DNA of 64,000 nt from positions 15,267,840-15,331,839 of the forward strand of contig CM039130.1 of assembly GCA_022036555.1 (NCBI GenBank), in the 5' to 3' direction. Source of the stretch: Microstegium vimineum. Lineage: Eukaryota; Streptophyta; Magnoliopsida; Poales; Poaceae. The position numbers were made by a program, and so were the translations under genes. The notes below the pieces were generated by a model that worked only from the letters and a program-made list of their open reading frames with translations, searched no databases and was not told where the DNA came from. This document shows, one piece after another, positions 50,701 to 61,601 of this stretch. Position 1 is the first letter of the stretch, and each line of letters starts with the position of its first letter.

Positions 50701-50953
50701 TGTTGTCACTCAATTCACCAAAACCCACTAAAGGGCTAGATGCACTTTCACATTAGGACTATATTAGTTACCAGTAACCGACACATCAATTATCCGTTAC
50801 TAGTAACTCACTTAACAACCACTAACTCACCTTGAAATATTCCACTAATGGCTATTAATACGTCATGAGTTTCACCTAGTATTAATTCTAGCTTTGAAAT
50901 TTCTATTGATTTAATTGCTAAATATAATTGGTCAAATCCAATTAAATCCAACA
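47798..50953 (-). repeat. Copia LTR B, truncated and interrupted
   Basis: 47798-48514 and 50756-50953 together match LTR A, except that about 100 bp at the gag-proximal end are missing, where LTR B is fused straight to RT. The gap is the solo LTR 48515-50750 plus one copy of CATTA. Confidence 0.82.
48510..50755 (-). mobile_element. Solo SIRE-like Copia LTR with CATTA target duplications
   Basis: 48515-50750 (2236 bp) starts TGAAAGGACC and ends GCACTTTCA, flanked by CATTA at 48510-48514 and 50751-50755. LTR A shows the uninterrupted site. The 48515-49440 part matches, inverted, the end of the LTR at 21512-22749, and it carries degenerate GC motifs (48605-48680, 49385-49450). It is about 1 kb longer than that LTR, so it is a related subfamily or has an insertion. 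Confidence 0.88.
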
Positions 50954-51052
50954 TACATTTCATTTGTATAGGTAGTTGGAAGCTACTTCATCAAAGGTGT
51001 ATTACTTTTTAAATATGAACTTTAAATTACTCAAGAATTTTTTTATTTGTAG

Positions 51053-53345
51053 GTCACCTTCTAGCCGTGGATATGCTGGAAGCCATCTTATAGTGAAAAG
51101 CCATGGGAAACACTTTTATCTTCTTCCACGTGTTGTTTTGAAAAGGTAAACTTGATTGATTAGCATCGATCAGTTTCTAATTCTAATATATCATATTTGT
51201 ATGATGAAATTATTTTTCCCTAATGGAAGAGATATATCATAGTCACACCAATATACATGAAAGGGATATATTCTAGCTACATGGTAATTTTTTTTATTAC
51301 TGTGCTGAAATTAGTTGGTTGCTCTATCAATTTAATCTCTTATTTGGGGCCAAATCAAATCCAAGTTCCAGTTTTTCAAATATAGGATGAATCTAGCCTA
51401 AACGCAATCTTGGTAAAAACATACAAGGTAGGGAATGATACTGATATTTGTTTCTTTGCTTCCTTCTTCATGCATTTATAGGTTGTTTTCTTGGAGCTCT
51501 ATATGAGCACGGTTGCCATTTTCACACCACAACCTTCAAGTATTTATTATTTGTAAGATGAATAACAAACATTTTTATTATAAGGGGCATTCTTATTTTT
51601 TTGTAATTCCTTATACAAAGTTGGGCAAAACAATAAACTAGAATGACAGTTTCCTGAACATTCTCTAGCACTGGTTAAGCCTTTGATTTTTGTCTCCAAG
51701 TTGGCAGACAATACAATTTCTAAGTTCCAATGAACTAATATAGCAACAGCCATAATATTCTAAAAAAAATGACATGCATGTGACTGAATGTATATGCCTA
51801 TTTCAATAAGCAACAATAGCTGACCAATCAACGAACACACATTCATTGCCTATCCAATAGATAGAAATTCACATGGACAATTGCTTGTTTTATTTTTTTA
51901 CAAATTTTATCGTGTTTTGTATTTCAAGGAGACAAATTTTGTCGTGCAGCATCTCTATGGCCGGTAGGGAAGATCACTGGTGCTTCCTCAGCAATCTGTA
52001 CTGTAGCCTACCGCCTCGCTGTGCATCTGTTCTGGTGCAGGGTGCAGCACATTCGCATCTCGGTGACTCTCTGAAGCAACTGAGATCCAGTTGTATTTGC
52101 CAAATCCAATTCCCACCGAAGCCAAGTGTATCATCTGACAGCCGACTAGGTTGAACTGAGCATAGCAAAAAGGTATGCGTCTAACTCATAGCTGATGCCC
52201 TATCCATTTTTGCCTTGGTGATTACAGATTTATAAAATAATATAATCAGTATTATTGTGTCTTCGTTGTTTTCTGGTACATGTGTAAAGCTACACAGCCT
52301 TTCCTTGATGTTCTGCAAGGAACCAGAGATACTCCCAATTCAGTTGAACTTAGAGCAGAAAAATCAAATGTCACAACAATCAGGTAAGGACTTCTATGAC
52401 AATTATTACAAGAATAATTATTTTGTTGAGTTTCCAAGTGCCCTATTGACTTGGGCCTTCAAAACTTCATGGGTTTTGAGGGGGAGCAAGAAAGAAACGG
52501 CTTTGGCAATGCTGAGCAGCCTGTCCTCGATGGTGTGGCAGTAACACGAGGTAGTCCAGTTCAGTTGCCATACCAAAAGAATTCAATCTCAAACAAGAAC
52601 CAGGTAAGCATGGAGTGTAATTCGCTTGTACCTTCAAATCACCATGGATTTAGAGAGGGGGCAATAAAACGACATTTTTGGCAATGCTGCAGAGAGCAAT
52701 GCCACAATATTGTGGGAACAACTAGAGGTATCTCTAATTTGGGATTTGAATGTGTAGCATAATCTCTAATTTATCTTTGAAAATTAAATTTCTGTAGGTT
52801 TAGAATTTTGATATGGGAATAATCTACAAACTGTTTTTGTCAACAATTATTTTTTCGGAATGCAGGACCAAATATCATGATAGATCTATTGATGTACATG
52901 TAGGGCCCAATATTGACTATAATAAATAAATAAAGAAGCTCTACTTATACTGTTGGAAAATCAGAAATTTGGTACCTGTAGTGGAATATCAGGCTTATAA
53001 GAATTAGAAACACCAGTATTGATCGGCTCTCTGTTTTTCCATTTGGTCGAAGTTGTTTAGCGGTATCGATTGTGGCGCTTCAGGAAAAAAAAAAACTTGT
53101 GCTTGAAATCCTGATAAAGAAATATATCGATTAGTATAGAAGTGTAATGTTTACTGCAATGTTTCAGTTTCGGATGAGGCGTCTAAATTTTGGTTGAGGA
53201 ACCATCCGAGGTGTAATAATTTATTCCTTTATGCCTCTACTGTTGCAGAACGAATGTTGGAGACAAAACAATTCAGTGTGCTACTGTGCTCGAGTCAGCT
53301 CTGCAGACCAACAAGTTTTCTGAATCCACTATAGGCTTAATGTAA
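51053..53345 (+). CDS. Unrecognised multi-exon plant gene (possible remnant)
   Basis: Several GT/AG-bounded segments are open in one frame: 51053-51145 (GYAGSHLIVKSHGKHFYLLP), 52298-52383 (PFLDVLQGTRDTPNSVEL), 52439-52602 (CPIDLGLQNFMGFEGEQERN), about 53168-53210 (SDEASKFWLRNHP) and about 53250-53345 (TNVGDKTIQCATVLESALQ), stopping at TAA 53343-53345. An exon may also lie near 51930-52150. I do not recognise the protein and the phases between segments were not all checked. The upstream part may lie beyond the Copia mosaic. It could be a decayed gene. Confidence 0.35.
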
Positions 53346-54971
53346 ACACCTTCATGACAAATGATTTAGTCTTTCTCACCATTGTCATTTTCTTTTAGTT
53401 TTTAATGTAGCCTCTTATAATCCATTATGGAATTGAATCAGACCTTAACTGTGAAATTGTTTTTTATCAAGGACAAACGTGATGAATGAATGCACTTTAT
53501 CAATCAATCATCATAAAGTATGCAGGTTTTGTATAGAAAAAATGTCACAACTCTAGGTGAACGCAGAGGATTTACTCATTTGGATCTCATAGATGAACGT
53601 AGAGGATTTACTTAGGTTTAGGACAAAGTATTTGAATGCTATAATTGGTTGGATTTTCTGGTATGTACACTTTGAGATAATTAAGGATTAATAACTACTT
53701 ATAAAGTAAATAATCCATTATGTGTATGGAATTTCCTAAAAAAAAGGCGTGCATGGGAACATTGCATTGAACTCTGACAATAAGCATGGATCGCTGAATG
53801 AATTTTTTTGCTTTGCAGTCAACGTACTGGAGCAAGAGGTTTCAGTTCAAGGTCATTGTAGCGGCGGCGACATTGACTAGGTGGATAGGGGCAACATGAC
53901 ACCGACGCTGGAGCAAGTGAAATCAAATTGGAGGAGACCTAACGTCAAGGTGGAATGGATGTGGATGAACAATGTGAAGCCATGTTTATCTTGAATTTGA
54001 CGGAATGGAATTTGACTTTGCTGGTAGTCTCTTTAGATTGTAGTATAGCTAGGTGAACTTACCTATATCTTATTAGATAGGTTTTCATTTCAAGCTTTCC
54101 CTGTACAACATCAAGTTGTGTTCTCTGTTTGTTTTCATCATAAATGGAAAAAATACCGTTCAGTTATTTTCATGTACCTCTTTGAGTCGTGGCATCAATT
54201 CAAGCCAGGCAAGGCCAATGCATAGCAAGCAAAAAAAAAATTCTTCAAAAAAAATAGCAAGCAAATTTTTCAAAGGGAGCAGTACTCCCTACCCGGTCTC
54301 TCCCTCCCAATCTCTACCGTTGACTATGCCGGGAGCACAGTGTACGTACTACGTGTGTACTCCTAGCACGCGCAGCGCAGCGAGACCCTCTGGTTTCAGA
54401 CAGACCACAGAGAGAGAGAGAGTGCAACTGCCAACGCTCTGTGTCTCGGTTCCTGCGCTTAATAATGAATGCAGCATGCCGAGGGCGAGTTAATTGGTCC
54501 TGGCGCATGCAGAGACAGACCCAGACGGAGTCTGCCACCAGCCATTAAAAAGCACCCAGAAAGGCGCCTTTGCTTCTCGTAGCGACCTTGAAACCGTTCC
54601 TTCGTTTTCTTCTCCGCTCAGACAAGCAGCAACTTTGCTCCTTGTCACACTTTCTTCTAGGAGTAGCAGCAGTCGTCGTCTTCCTTCCTCCGGGCCCGTA
54701 CTGAGAAGGGAAGGAGAACACGTACACACGCATATCCGCCATCGTTGCTTCTTCACGACGAGTATTCATATGGAGGTAATAAGCTGCTAGCCAGCCAAGA
54801 AGCAATCACACATCTTGATCCGCGCGCTAAGCTAGCTCCTCGATCTCGATGGGCCCTGCACACATCTTGCATTGCCAGAGCATACATATATCGCTCTATT
54901 TTTCATCTGGGTTCATTACGTAGCAGTACATTGCAAATGCTTTCACTTCACTTTGTCCTATATTTGAACGA
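53346..54971 (+). other. Intergenic region and NOI gene promoter
   Basis: 53346-54280 is AT-rich, with one more exon-like segment at about 53820-53880 (open, ends TAG). 54290-54971 is the mixed-composition promoter and leader of the next gene. A donor-like TGGAG/GTAATA at 54775 could start a leader intron. Confidence 0.35.
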
Positions 54972-56325
54972 ATGATGCAGCATCAGGGAGGCAGGAGGCG
55001 ACAGATCCCGGCGTTCGGGAGGTGGAACCAGCACAACGACGACGAGGTGCCCATCACGCAGTACTTCGAGTCGGCGGTGCAGCAGGCCGGCCTCCTCGTC
55101 AGGCCCGGCCACTACTTCCACGACGCCGCCGGCGAGCTGGTGCTGTTCAGGTCCTCCGCCTCGCCGCCTCCGCACAAGCCGGCCAAGAAGGTACTGTACA
55201 TACTAATACTGCTAACCTAGCTAGCTAGCTAGCCTCCCCCGTGAAGAAGAAGAAGAAGTCATCTCTCTCACATGCACACTCATCAGTGCGTGGCCAGCTC
55301 TGGCAGTGCCCTGCTGCTTTGACCCTTGCTTTGTTGCTTTCTCTAACGGAACGGATGGATCGTGTGTGACGCCCGGCCGGCTCCTCACTTCTTCGTCAGG
55401 TGCGGAGCATGATGGAGGGTCACGGTCACCACCACCATCAGGTTGCTGAGGCGGGGAGCAGGAGGCAGCAACACCCCCGGCAGGAGGCGAGGCCGAGGAG
55501 GCCGAGGGTTGTTAGGGCGGCGGTGGACGAGGACCTGTACAAGGTCCCTTCCGATATGCTGCGCAACAAAAAAGGGGTACAGTACCATTTTTCCCCCTCC
55601 TCTCTACTGTATATCCTCTTTTCTAGAGCTTATAGTTCGCTTTTGTTTTTATTAGGTCAGTGCTCCACTTTGAATCTAGCTAGTCTAGCCTTATTTACGG
55701 AAAAAATAAAGTAGTTAACTGCAGATTGCACGTAGAAATGATGATCTAGTATATACCATAATATTATATTAAATCATTGTAAGAAGCTACTATAATCCTG
55801 TAAATTAGTATAATAATTATCGTAATTTAAATTAGCTATAAAACAAGTTATTTTCTACCTAGATTTATCCACTTCAAAGTATTATTGCACTGAATCTATG
55901 CATCCGGTCCATCGTGCACACTTCAAAATATATATAGTGTATGCCATGTCTACGCTCGGTCAGGTATAGTGAAACTACTGTTGCCTCTCGTAGTAGTTCT
56001 TTTCTCCTAATAGCCCTTTTTACATGTTGACCAGTAAGTAGTAGTACAGGGAAACTAGCAAGGAAAAGACATAGGAGTACTGTATAATCTTCGTCCTTTC
56101 TGGTAGTACTGTATTAGCTAATCAAAAGAAAAACGAAATATTTTGTCCTTATGTTCTCGAGTTTATCCATCTGCCGTACAGTACTGTATTAGCTAATCAT
56201 CCTGTTTCCAGACCCAGCAAGTTGACTTTAAAGCTCACTGTACTTTTTCTTGTTGGTTTCTCTTTCAGAGGAAGCATCTGAGGAGCATGTGGATGGGCTG
56301 CGTGGGCCTCAACTGCGTCGCCTGA
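54972..56325 (+). CDS. RIN4/NOI-family small protein
   Basis: Exons 54972-55190, 55400-55576 and 56269-56325 are all in phase 0 with GT/AG introns and give 150 residues. The start holds a NOI (AvrRpt-cleavage) motif: IPAFGRWNQHNDDEVPITQY FESAVQQAG is the core, with the typical P-x-F-G-x-W and YFE anchors. The middle is Arg/His/Gln-rich and the C-terminus is CVGLNCVA; cysteines at this place are acylated in RIN4-like proteins and would hold it at the plasma membrane. Family members regulate immune signalling and exocytosis. The start could be either of two adjacent Met codons. All frames are intact. Confidence 0.85.
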
Positions 56326-56744
56326 CCTGACATGACGCCGGACCCCAGTAGGCAGTAGCCTTTCTTCCAGCTTTTTCGCATCGCATGGAAACAAGAGACG
56401 ACGACCGCGCACTGGATGATCATCAGTCCTCATCACATGCATCCATCCATCCAAAAGCCCATTCCGAATGCTAGCTGTTCCTGTTTCTGTTCCATTCCAG
56501 TTCCATGAATGATCGTCAGTCATCACAGTATCGGACACATGGATGCGATCGAGTCGAGTCCGTACACTAGCTACTGCACCTTGCTGTGCTCCATGTATAT
56601 GCACCATCAGTCCGTCACTGTCTCTGTCCTACTGCCGCGGCCGTGCTCTTTCCCCGGCGGACACTCGGGTGCAAGTCCGGTGGTGCACCTCTTGTTCCGT
56701 TGGCCGGACACACTCCTTGTGGGCACAAAAAAATTTGCATAGTA
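56326..56744 (+). other. 3' flank of the NOI-family gene
   Basis: Probably the 3' untranslated region; short ORFs here are not convincing. Confidence 0.4.
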
Positions 56745-56940
56745 ACTGTCACATCGAATCTTGCGACACATGCATGAAGTAATAAATGTAAACGAAAAAA
56801 AACTAATTACACAGTTGGTCGAGAAATCATGAGACGAAACTTTTAAACCTAATTAGTCTATAATTAGACACTAATTATAAATACAAACGAAATGCTACAT
56901 TGAGTCAAAATCCAAAATTTTTTGGATCTAAACGCACCCT
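56745..56940. mobile_element. Fragment of a common grass MITE
   Basis: CACATCGAATCTTGCGACAC, then ATGCATGAAGTAATAAATG, then CCTAATTAGTCTATAATTAG and ATACAAACGAAATGCTACA follow in the order of a MITE family very frequent in panicoid grasses, ending CCAAAATTTTTTGGATC then TAAACGCACCC. The left end is missing. Confidence 0.6.
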
Positions 56941-59461
56941 AACGTGATGCCTGCCGTTGATCAGTACTATATGTCATATATTGCCTGGTGATGTCATGTA
57001 TGGTATAGTACGTTGATGAGTTAGTACGCGCGACTTGTCTTGTCTATGATTTCAGTAGCTCATGCTACCACAATCAAGTCCACACAGGAGTACTGATTAA
57101 CTACGAATATCACATTAAATAGAAGGCTATATATGACCATCTCGCCATCTACTTACTTGAAACAAAAACGGTCATCAGTTAGTTCTAAGGATGCCAAGAA
57201 ACGTTGCAAGTTCGTTCCCTTGCATAAGATCTGAAAAAAAATGTTGATGCTTATAAAAAAACAAACATTATGCGTGAGCCAAACCGAGCCACGAGAGAGC
57301 AGCTCCCTTGTCATAAAGTTCCTACACGCCTTACAGAATGGTTAAACAAATAACCCCCCTTTCTTCTCCCTCAAAATTGTAAATCCTTCTAAACATAGCA
57401 TGTCGTCACACTCAATTTCAAGGATGAATGAAATAGGATGCATGCATGACCTTATGTGTGTTCAGGGTTCAATCCACACAAAAGTCAACAAATTACATAG
57501 TATCATCACATTGTTTATTATATAACAAACATAAAACCATTACAAAGATATATAAAGCAAGCGGAAGGTACTATCTCTCAAGGTACTCCATCTCACAGGA
57601 AAGTTCAACTGGTTGACCAAGCCTAGAAATCTTCTGAAAAGTCCTCATAACCACCGGCTCATGTTACTCATCCGGGATTTTTGTCCAACTAATGAAAAGT
57701 AAAGCAAGCGTAAGTACTCCTCATACTTAACAAGATAACATGGGGTTATTAAGCTCAAAAGGATGACATTGGCTTACTGTATTTAGCATTTTTAGTTAGT
57801 CAAGGTTTTATTCATTATGTAATATCAGATTTTGCCTAAGCCCCAAATAATCTCACTTTATCATTTCAATGTTGAATGAATCGAAATAACAACATGATAT
57901 TAGCAACATGAATCATCATAAAGGTTCAACAAAGTGATTACATTTAATCTGTGAGTTTTTCGGGCCGCTCGTAACCGTGAGCACGGATGATGTTAGGACC
58001 GCTAGGATTCCTTGGCAGACAAATGTAGAAACCCCCCTTTCTTATGGCACACTCCCTCGCGGCTATACTCATAAGAATAGGAGCAACCCTATATCCAATG
58101 TGACAAGTCCCTTTTGCGCCATAAAGGTAACCTCTAACAAGCTAGATGTGACAGAACCTCTTAAGAAAGGGCCCACTTGTCAGGATTAATACTCCATCCG
58201 ACCTAATCCCGAGCAAATGATCCAATCCTTAATTAGTCCGTCAGGTGTCATCAGTTTGCAGCGGCTCATTCACCTCTTTCCGAACAGGATCTCCTCATTA
58301 CAAACATTGCAGAAGTAATACCATAATTTAATTTACATCAAAGTAGCGGAAATTTTAAAGTCATATTACAAACCATAAGTTTTGAAACATAACTTAGTGT
58401 CATACGACAATATTACATCAAGCGACTGATAGAGTAAAAACAAACAACCGAAGTACTCTTGCCCAAGAGTCAAGCAAAGACAGTTTATTCTTCATCTTCA
58501 TCCACACTAACCACGGTCATGCAGCACGAAGCCACACAGACCGGGTTGTGGCCCTCATCTGCAACGGGGGTTAACAAACCCTGAGTACGGGAGTACTCCA
58601 CAAGACTTATCCGACAAATAAAAAAAATGGTGGACAAAACAATATGCAAGTCATAGGATTCAAGGTGTGGTTTGCAAGAATCAAGTATTTTGCATAAATG
58701 AGCATTTGTAAAAGAATTGAAATTCATTTAATTCATTCATCAGATTACTCAAGAACCGATCTAGATTTATGATCGAAACAAGGTAATAAATCATCTATGA
58801 AAGATCCACAAGTATCCAGTTGAACTCTATTACTACGCGAAAGAACAGTGAGATAAGTCTCCATAACCGAGGAGCACGACGATTCGAATCAATTAAACCA
58901 AGCTGGGGATTCCCAATCACATGCCATATGCAGCATTAAAGCACACATATAACAACTCTTCCCTGGATCCTCTAGCCAAGACCGGGGTTTCGCCACCCGA
59001 GAGCACAGTACGCCTCCATCCAGTTCCTCGAACTTGGGGGTACACACTACTCTCGCCATCTCTCCACTCCTAGTGCGGGTTAACCGTTCTTAAGACTAGA
59101 CTAGCCAGAGTCCAGCTTCCCTGAGTATGTGACTAGTACTCCAAATTCTTAACTCATGCAATTCAACAACGGACGGTTCCTAATTGACGTAGGCGGAAAG
59201 AACCCGCTCACCAGTCACCACTGATGGCTCCCAAACACCATGTCCGCCCGGTCTCAAATTATTACTTCCAAACAAATATTTCCTTTCTCGAAAGAACATC
59301 GCCATTTGCCGAAGCAATACGCTATGCGTAGATGACCGGAAATCACCTACTATAAAAGTTCTAAGCAACTAATCATGTTTAGCCAAAAGTTTGCATCTTT
59401 AAACAAGTGTCAAGGTGTAAGTACAATAACACAAGAAAAAGGCTATGCATCAAATAGGAAT
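56941..59461. other. Non-coding, repeat-like region
   Basis: No ORF over 81 codons reads like a protein. Two blocks, around 57480-57600 and 58290-58480, share the pattern of AT-rich sequence, AAGCGGAA or AGCGGAAAT and TTACAAA-type strings, as if from one dispersed repeat. 58960-59340 reads like non-coding retrotransposon sequence of grasses. No ends were found. Confidence 0.35.
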
Positions 59462-61138
59462 TGAAAGGATCAAGATGCCCAAGAAGGGGGGGGGGTGAAT
59501 TGGGCTTGTTTTAAATTTCTAAATCAAATATGAAAACCTATCAAATGCCAATCACCCCTAGTGCCTACGATCCGTGTGTCCTAGCTAGAAAGCGGTAGCA
59601 GTTCATGGGAATTAAAAGCGACCTAGAAAATTCTAGTAGGTAATGTAAAAACAAGACGGAAAGTAATGCGGGAATGTAAAGAGCTAGGGAAAAGAAATTC
59701 TCAGTGACGCAGCGATTTTTCCCGAGGTATCGAGGTGTCGACACACCCCCGTAGCCCTCGTTGGAGCACCTCGCAAGGTATCGCTCCCCCTCTACCCGCG
59801 CAAGGGTAGAGTGCTCTCTACGGGCTGATTCTTCGCCACTCCGGCTCGGTGAATCGCCCACAACCAATCACAGAAGCTTGGAGAAGAGCCACCAACAATC
59901 TCCCGGCGGTCACTTCCTCCGAACACCACCAAACCGTCTAGGTGCTGTCGAACACCAAGAGTAACAAGCACAAGACTTTCACTTGACCAACTCAAGGCTA
60001 GGAAGGTGGATGGATGCACACAAGTCACTCCTAATCACTCTAGGAGGGAAGAACAAGATGAACTCTCTCTAATCTCTCCCTCACTAGCCTCTTGACTCTC
60101 CAAAGGATTTCTCAAGGTGTCACCAGCTGAAACAATGACCAAGAGAACCTCTAAGGATGAGGGGGGCAACTATAAATAGTCCCCACCTCCAAAACTAGCC
60201 GTTTTTACTTTTTCTTCTCTCTGCGAAGCCACCGGACTAGTCCGGAGCTCATACCACCGGACCATGCACACTGGTCCGGAGCTCACTCTGGATTCAACCT
60301 CAGGCACCGTTGGACAACTCTGCTTGGTCCGACGCTCTGGTCCGACGAACTGGTCCGGAGCCACGGTGCTCTCTGAGTGAAAAACTTTCTCTCTTTTATG
60401 AACCACCGGACCACTCTCCTTGGTCCGGTGCCCTGGTCCGACGCTCTGGTCCGGAGCCAGGGGGCTCTCTGCACGAACCCAACCTCCTGTCTTGAGGCGT
60501 CGGACTAGCCGTCGGACTAGTCCGGAGCCTTCTCTCTCTCTGAACCGAGCCATCGGACCACTCTCCTATGGTCCGACGCTTTCCAGACAGGTGGTCCGGA
60601 GCTCCTCGAGCTGGGATTTTGCCTAAGTCAGGGACCGTCGGACCACTCTCCTTGGTCCGATGCCCACTTAGCAGAGAGGTCCGGAGCCTCTTTCTCCCTC
60701 TATGTCAACTGTTTTCGCTGAGGTTTCTCAAGGGATTTTGCTCCTACCATTTCTAGGGTTTATCAAGGGCTGAAAGCAAGATCTCTAGGACAAGTTGTGA
60801 CAAGTGTGCATATACCCACTCTCCTAAACTCTCCTAGGTCAAGCTACTAATCTCATACCCCCCTTTATAGTACGGTCAAAGGAAAAACAAAATCCTAGCT
60901 ATACGTAGTGCCCTTCTCAACCTTATGGCACTAAGAACTAGCCTAGTCTTCAACTTGTATCTTCATCCTTTGCAATCGAAACGATTTCCATCTTGGGGGC
61001 ATGAATGTCCATTAAGCCCATTCAACTTGCATCACTAATGACCTAACATAAACAACTTTGCCTCTGCAAAACACACGTTAGTCATAGTGACCTAGTATTG
61101 TCGTTAATCGCCTAAATACAAGGGTCCATGATTCTACA
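59462..61138 (-). repeat. Copia 3' LTR (1677 bp)
   Basis: Plus-strand ends are TGAAAGGATC and GATTCTACA. 60230-60690 carries many copies of GGTCCGGAGC / GGACCA-type strings, including the perfect palindrome CCGGACTAGTCCGG at 60232-60245. A poly-G run follows the left end near 59486. Confidence 0.87.
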
Positions 61139-61156
61139 ATCTCCCCCTTTTAGGTG
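61139..61156 (-). promoter_or_regulatory. Polypurine tract of the Copia element
   Basis: Minus-strand CACCTAAAAGGGGGAGAT touches the LTR. More AGGGGGAG copies lie near 61537 and 61686 on the same strand, as in the element at 1-22749. Confidence 0.8.
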
Positions 61157-61601
61157 ATTGACGACAATACAAGCTCGAGTAGAGAATAATGAGTGAATTT
61201 TGATAAGAGAAAACATGACTTGACATGAGATAGGCATGGGTTAGTGATAAGAAAGACAAGTACATGCCTAACCATTCAAGCCATGACAAGCACAATAGAT
61301 ATGAACTGAGCATAGTACTTGATTTCATAAAGGATATGCTATAGCCAAAAGATCAGAGATTAGTGCGGAAGCAATATAGCATAACCAAGTGACATGATAT
61401 ATATAGATGAATGTCCACACATGTCACACAACCATCAAGTCTCAACCATCACACATATCATACAATGCATAAAGACGGTAAACGTGGTGCATGATGCAAT
61501 AGAGTTTATACACATCAAAAGAACGAGTCCTACTAGCTCCCCCTGAAGCTAGCCCATCTACTCAACTCTCCCTCTCTCCCTTTGGCGTCGAAGCACCAAA
61601 A
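61157..61601 (-). other. Spacer between env-position ORF and polypurine tract
   Basis: Non-coding AT-rich sequence. Confidence 0.5.

Larger units (their letters stand above)
43796..50953 (-). mobile_element. Degenerate, permuted Copia mosaic
   Basis: Read on the minus strand the order is: LTR B (50953 to 47798, with a nested solo LTR), RT/RNase H remains (47764-46659), polypurine tract, LTR A (45975-44952), then gag (44951-43796). A normal Copia has gag before RT between two LTRs, so this is a permuted or tandem-derived remnant. The two LTRs share blocks such as GAGGAGGGGCCCATGCCGAA. Confidence 0.75.
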
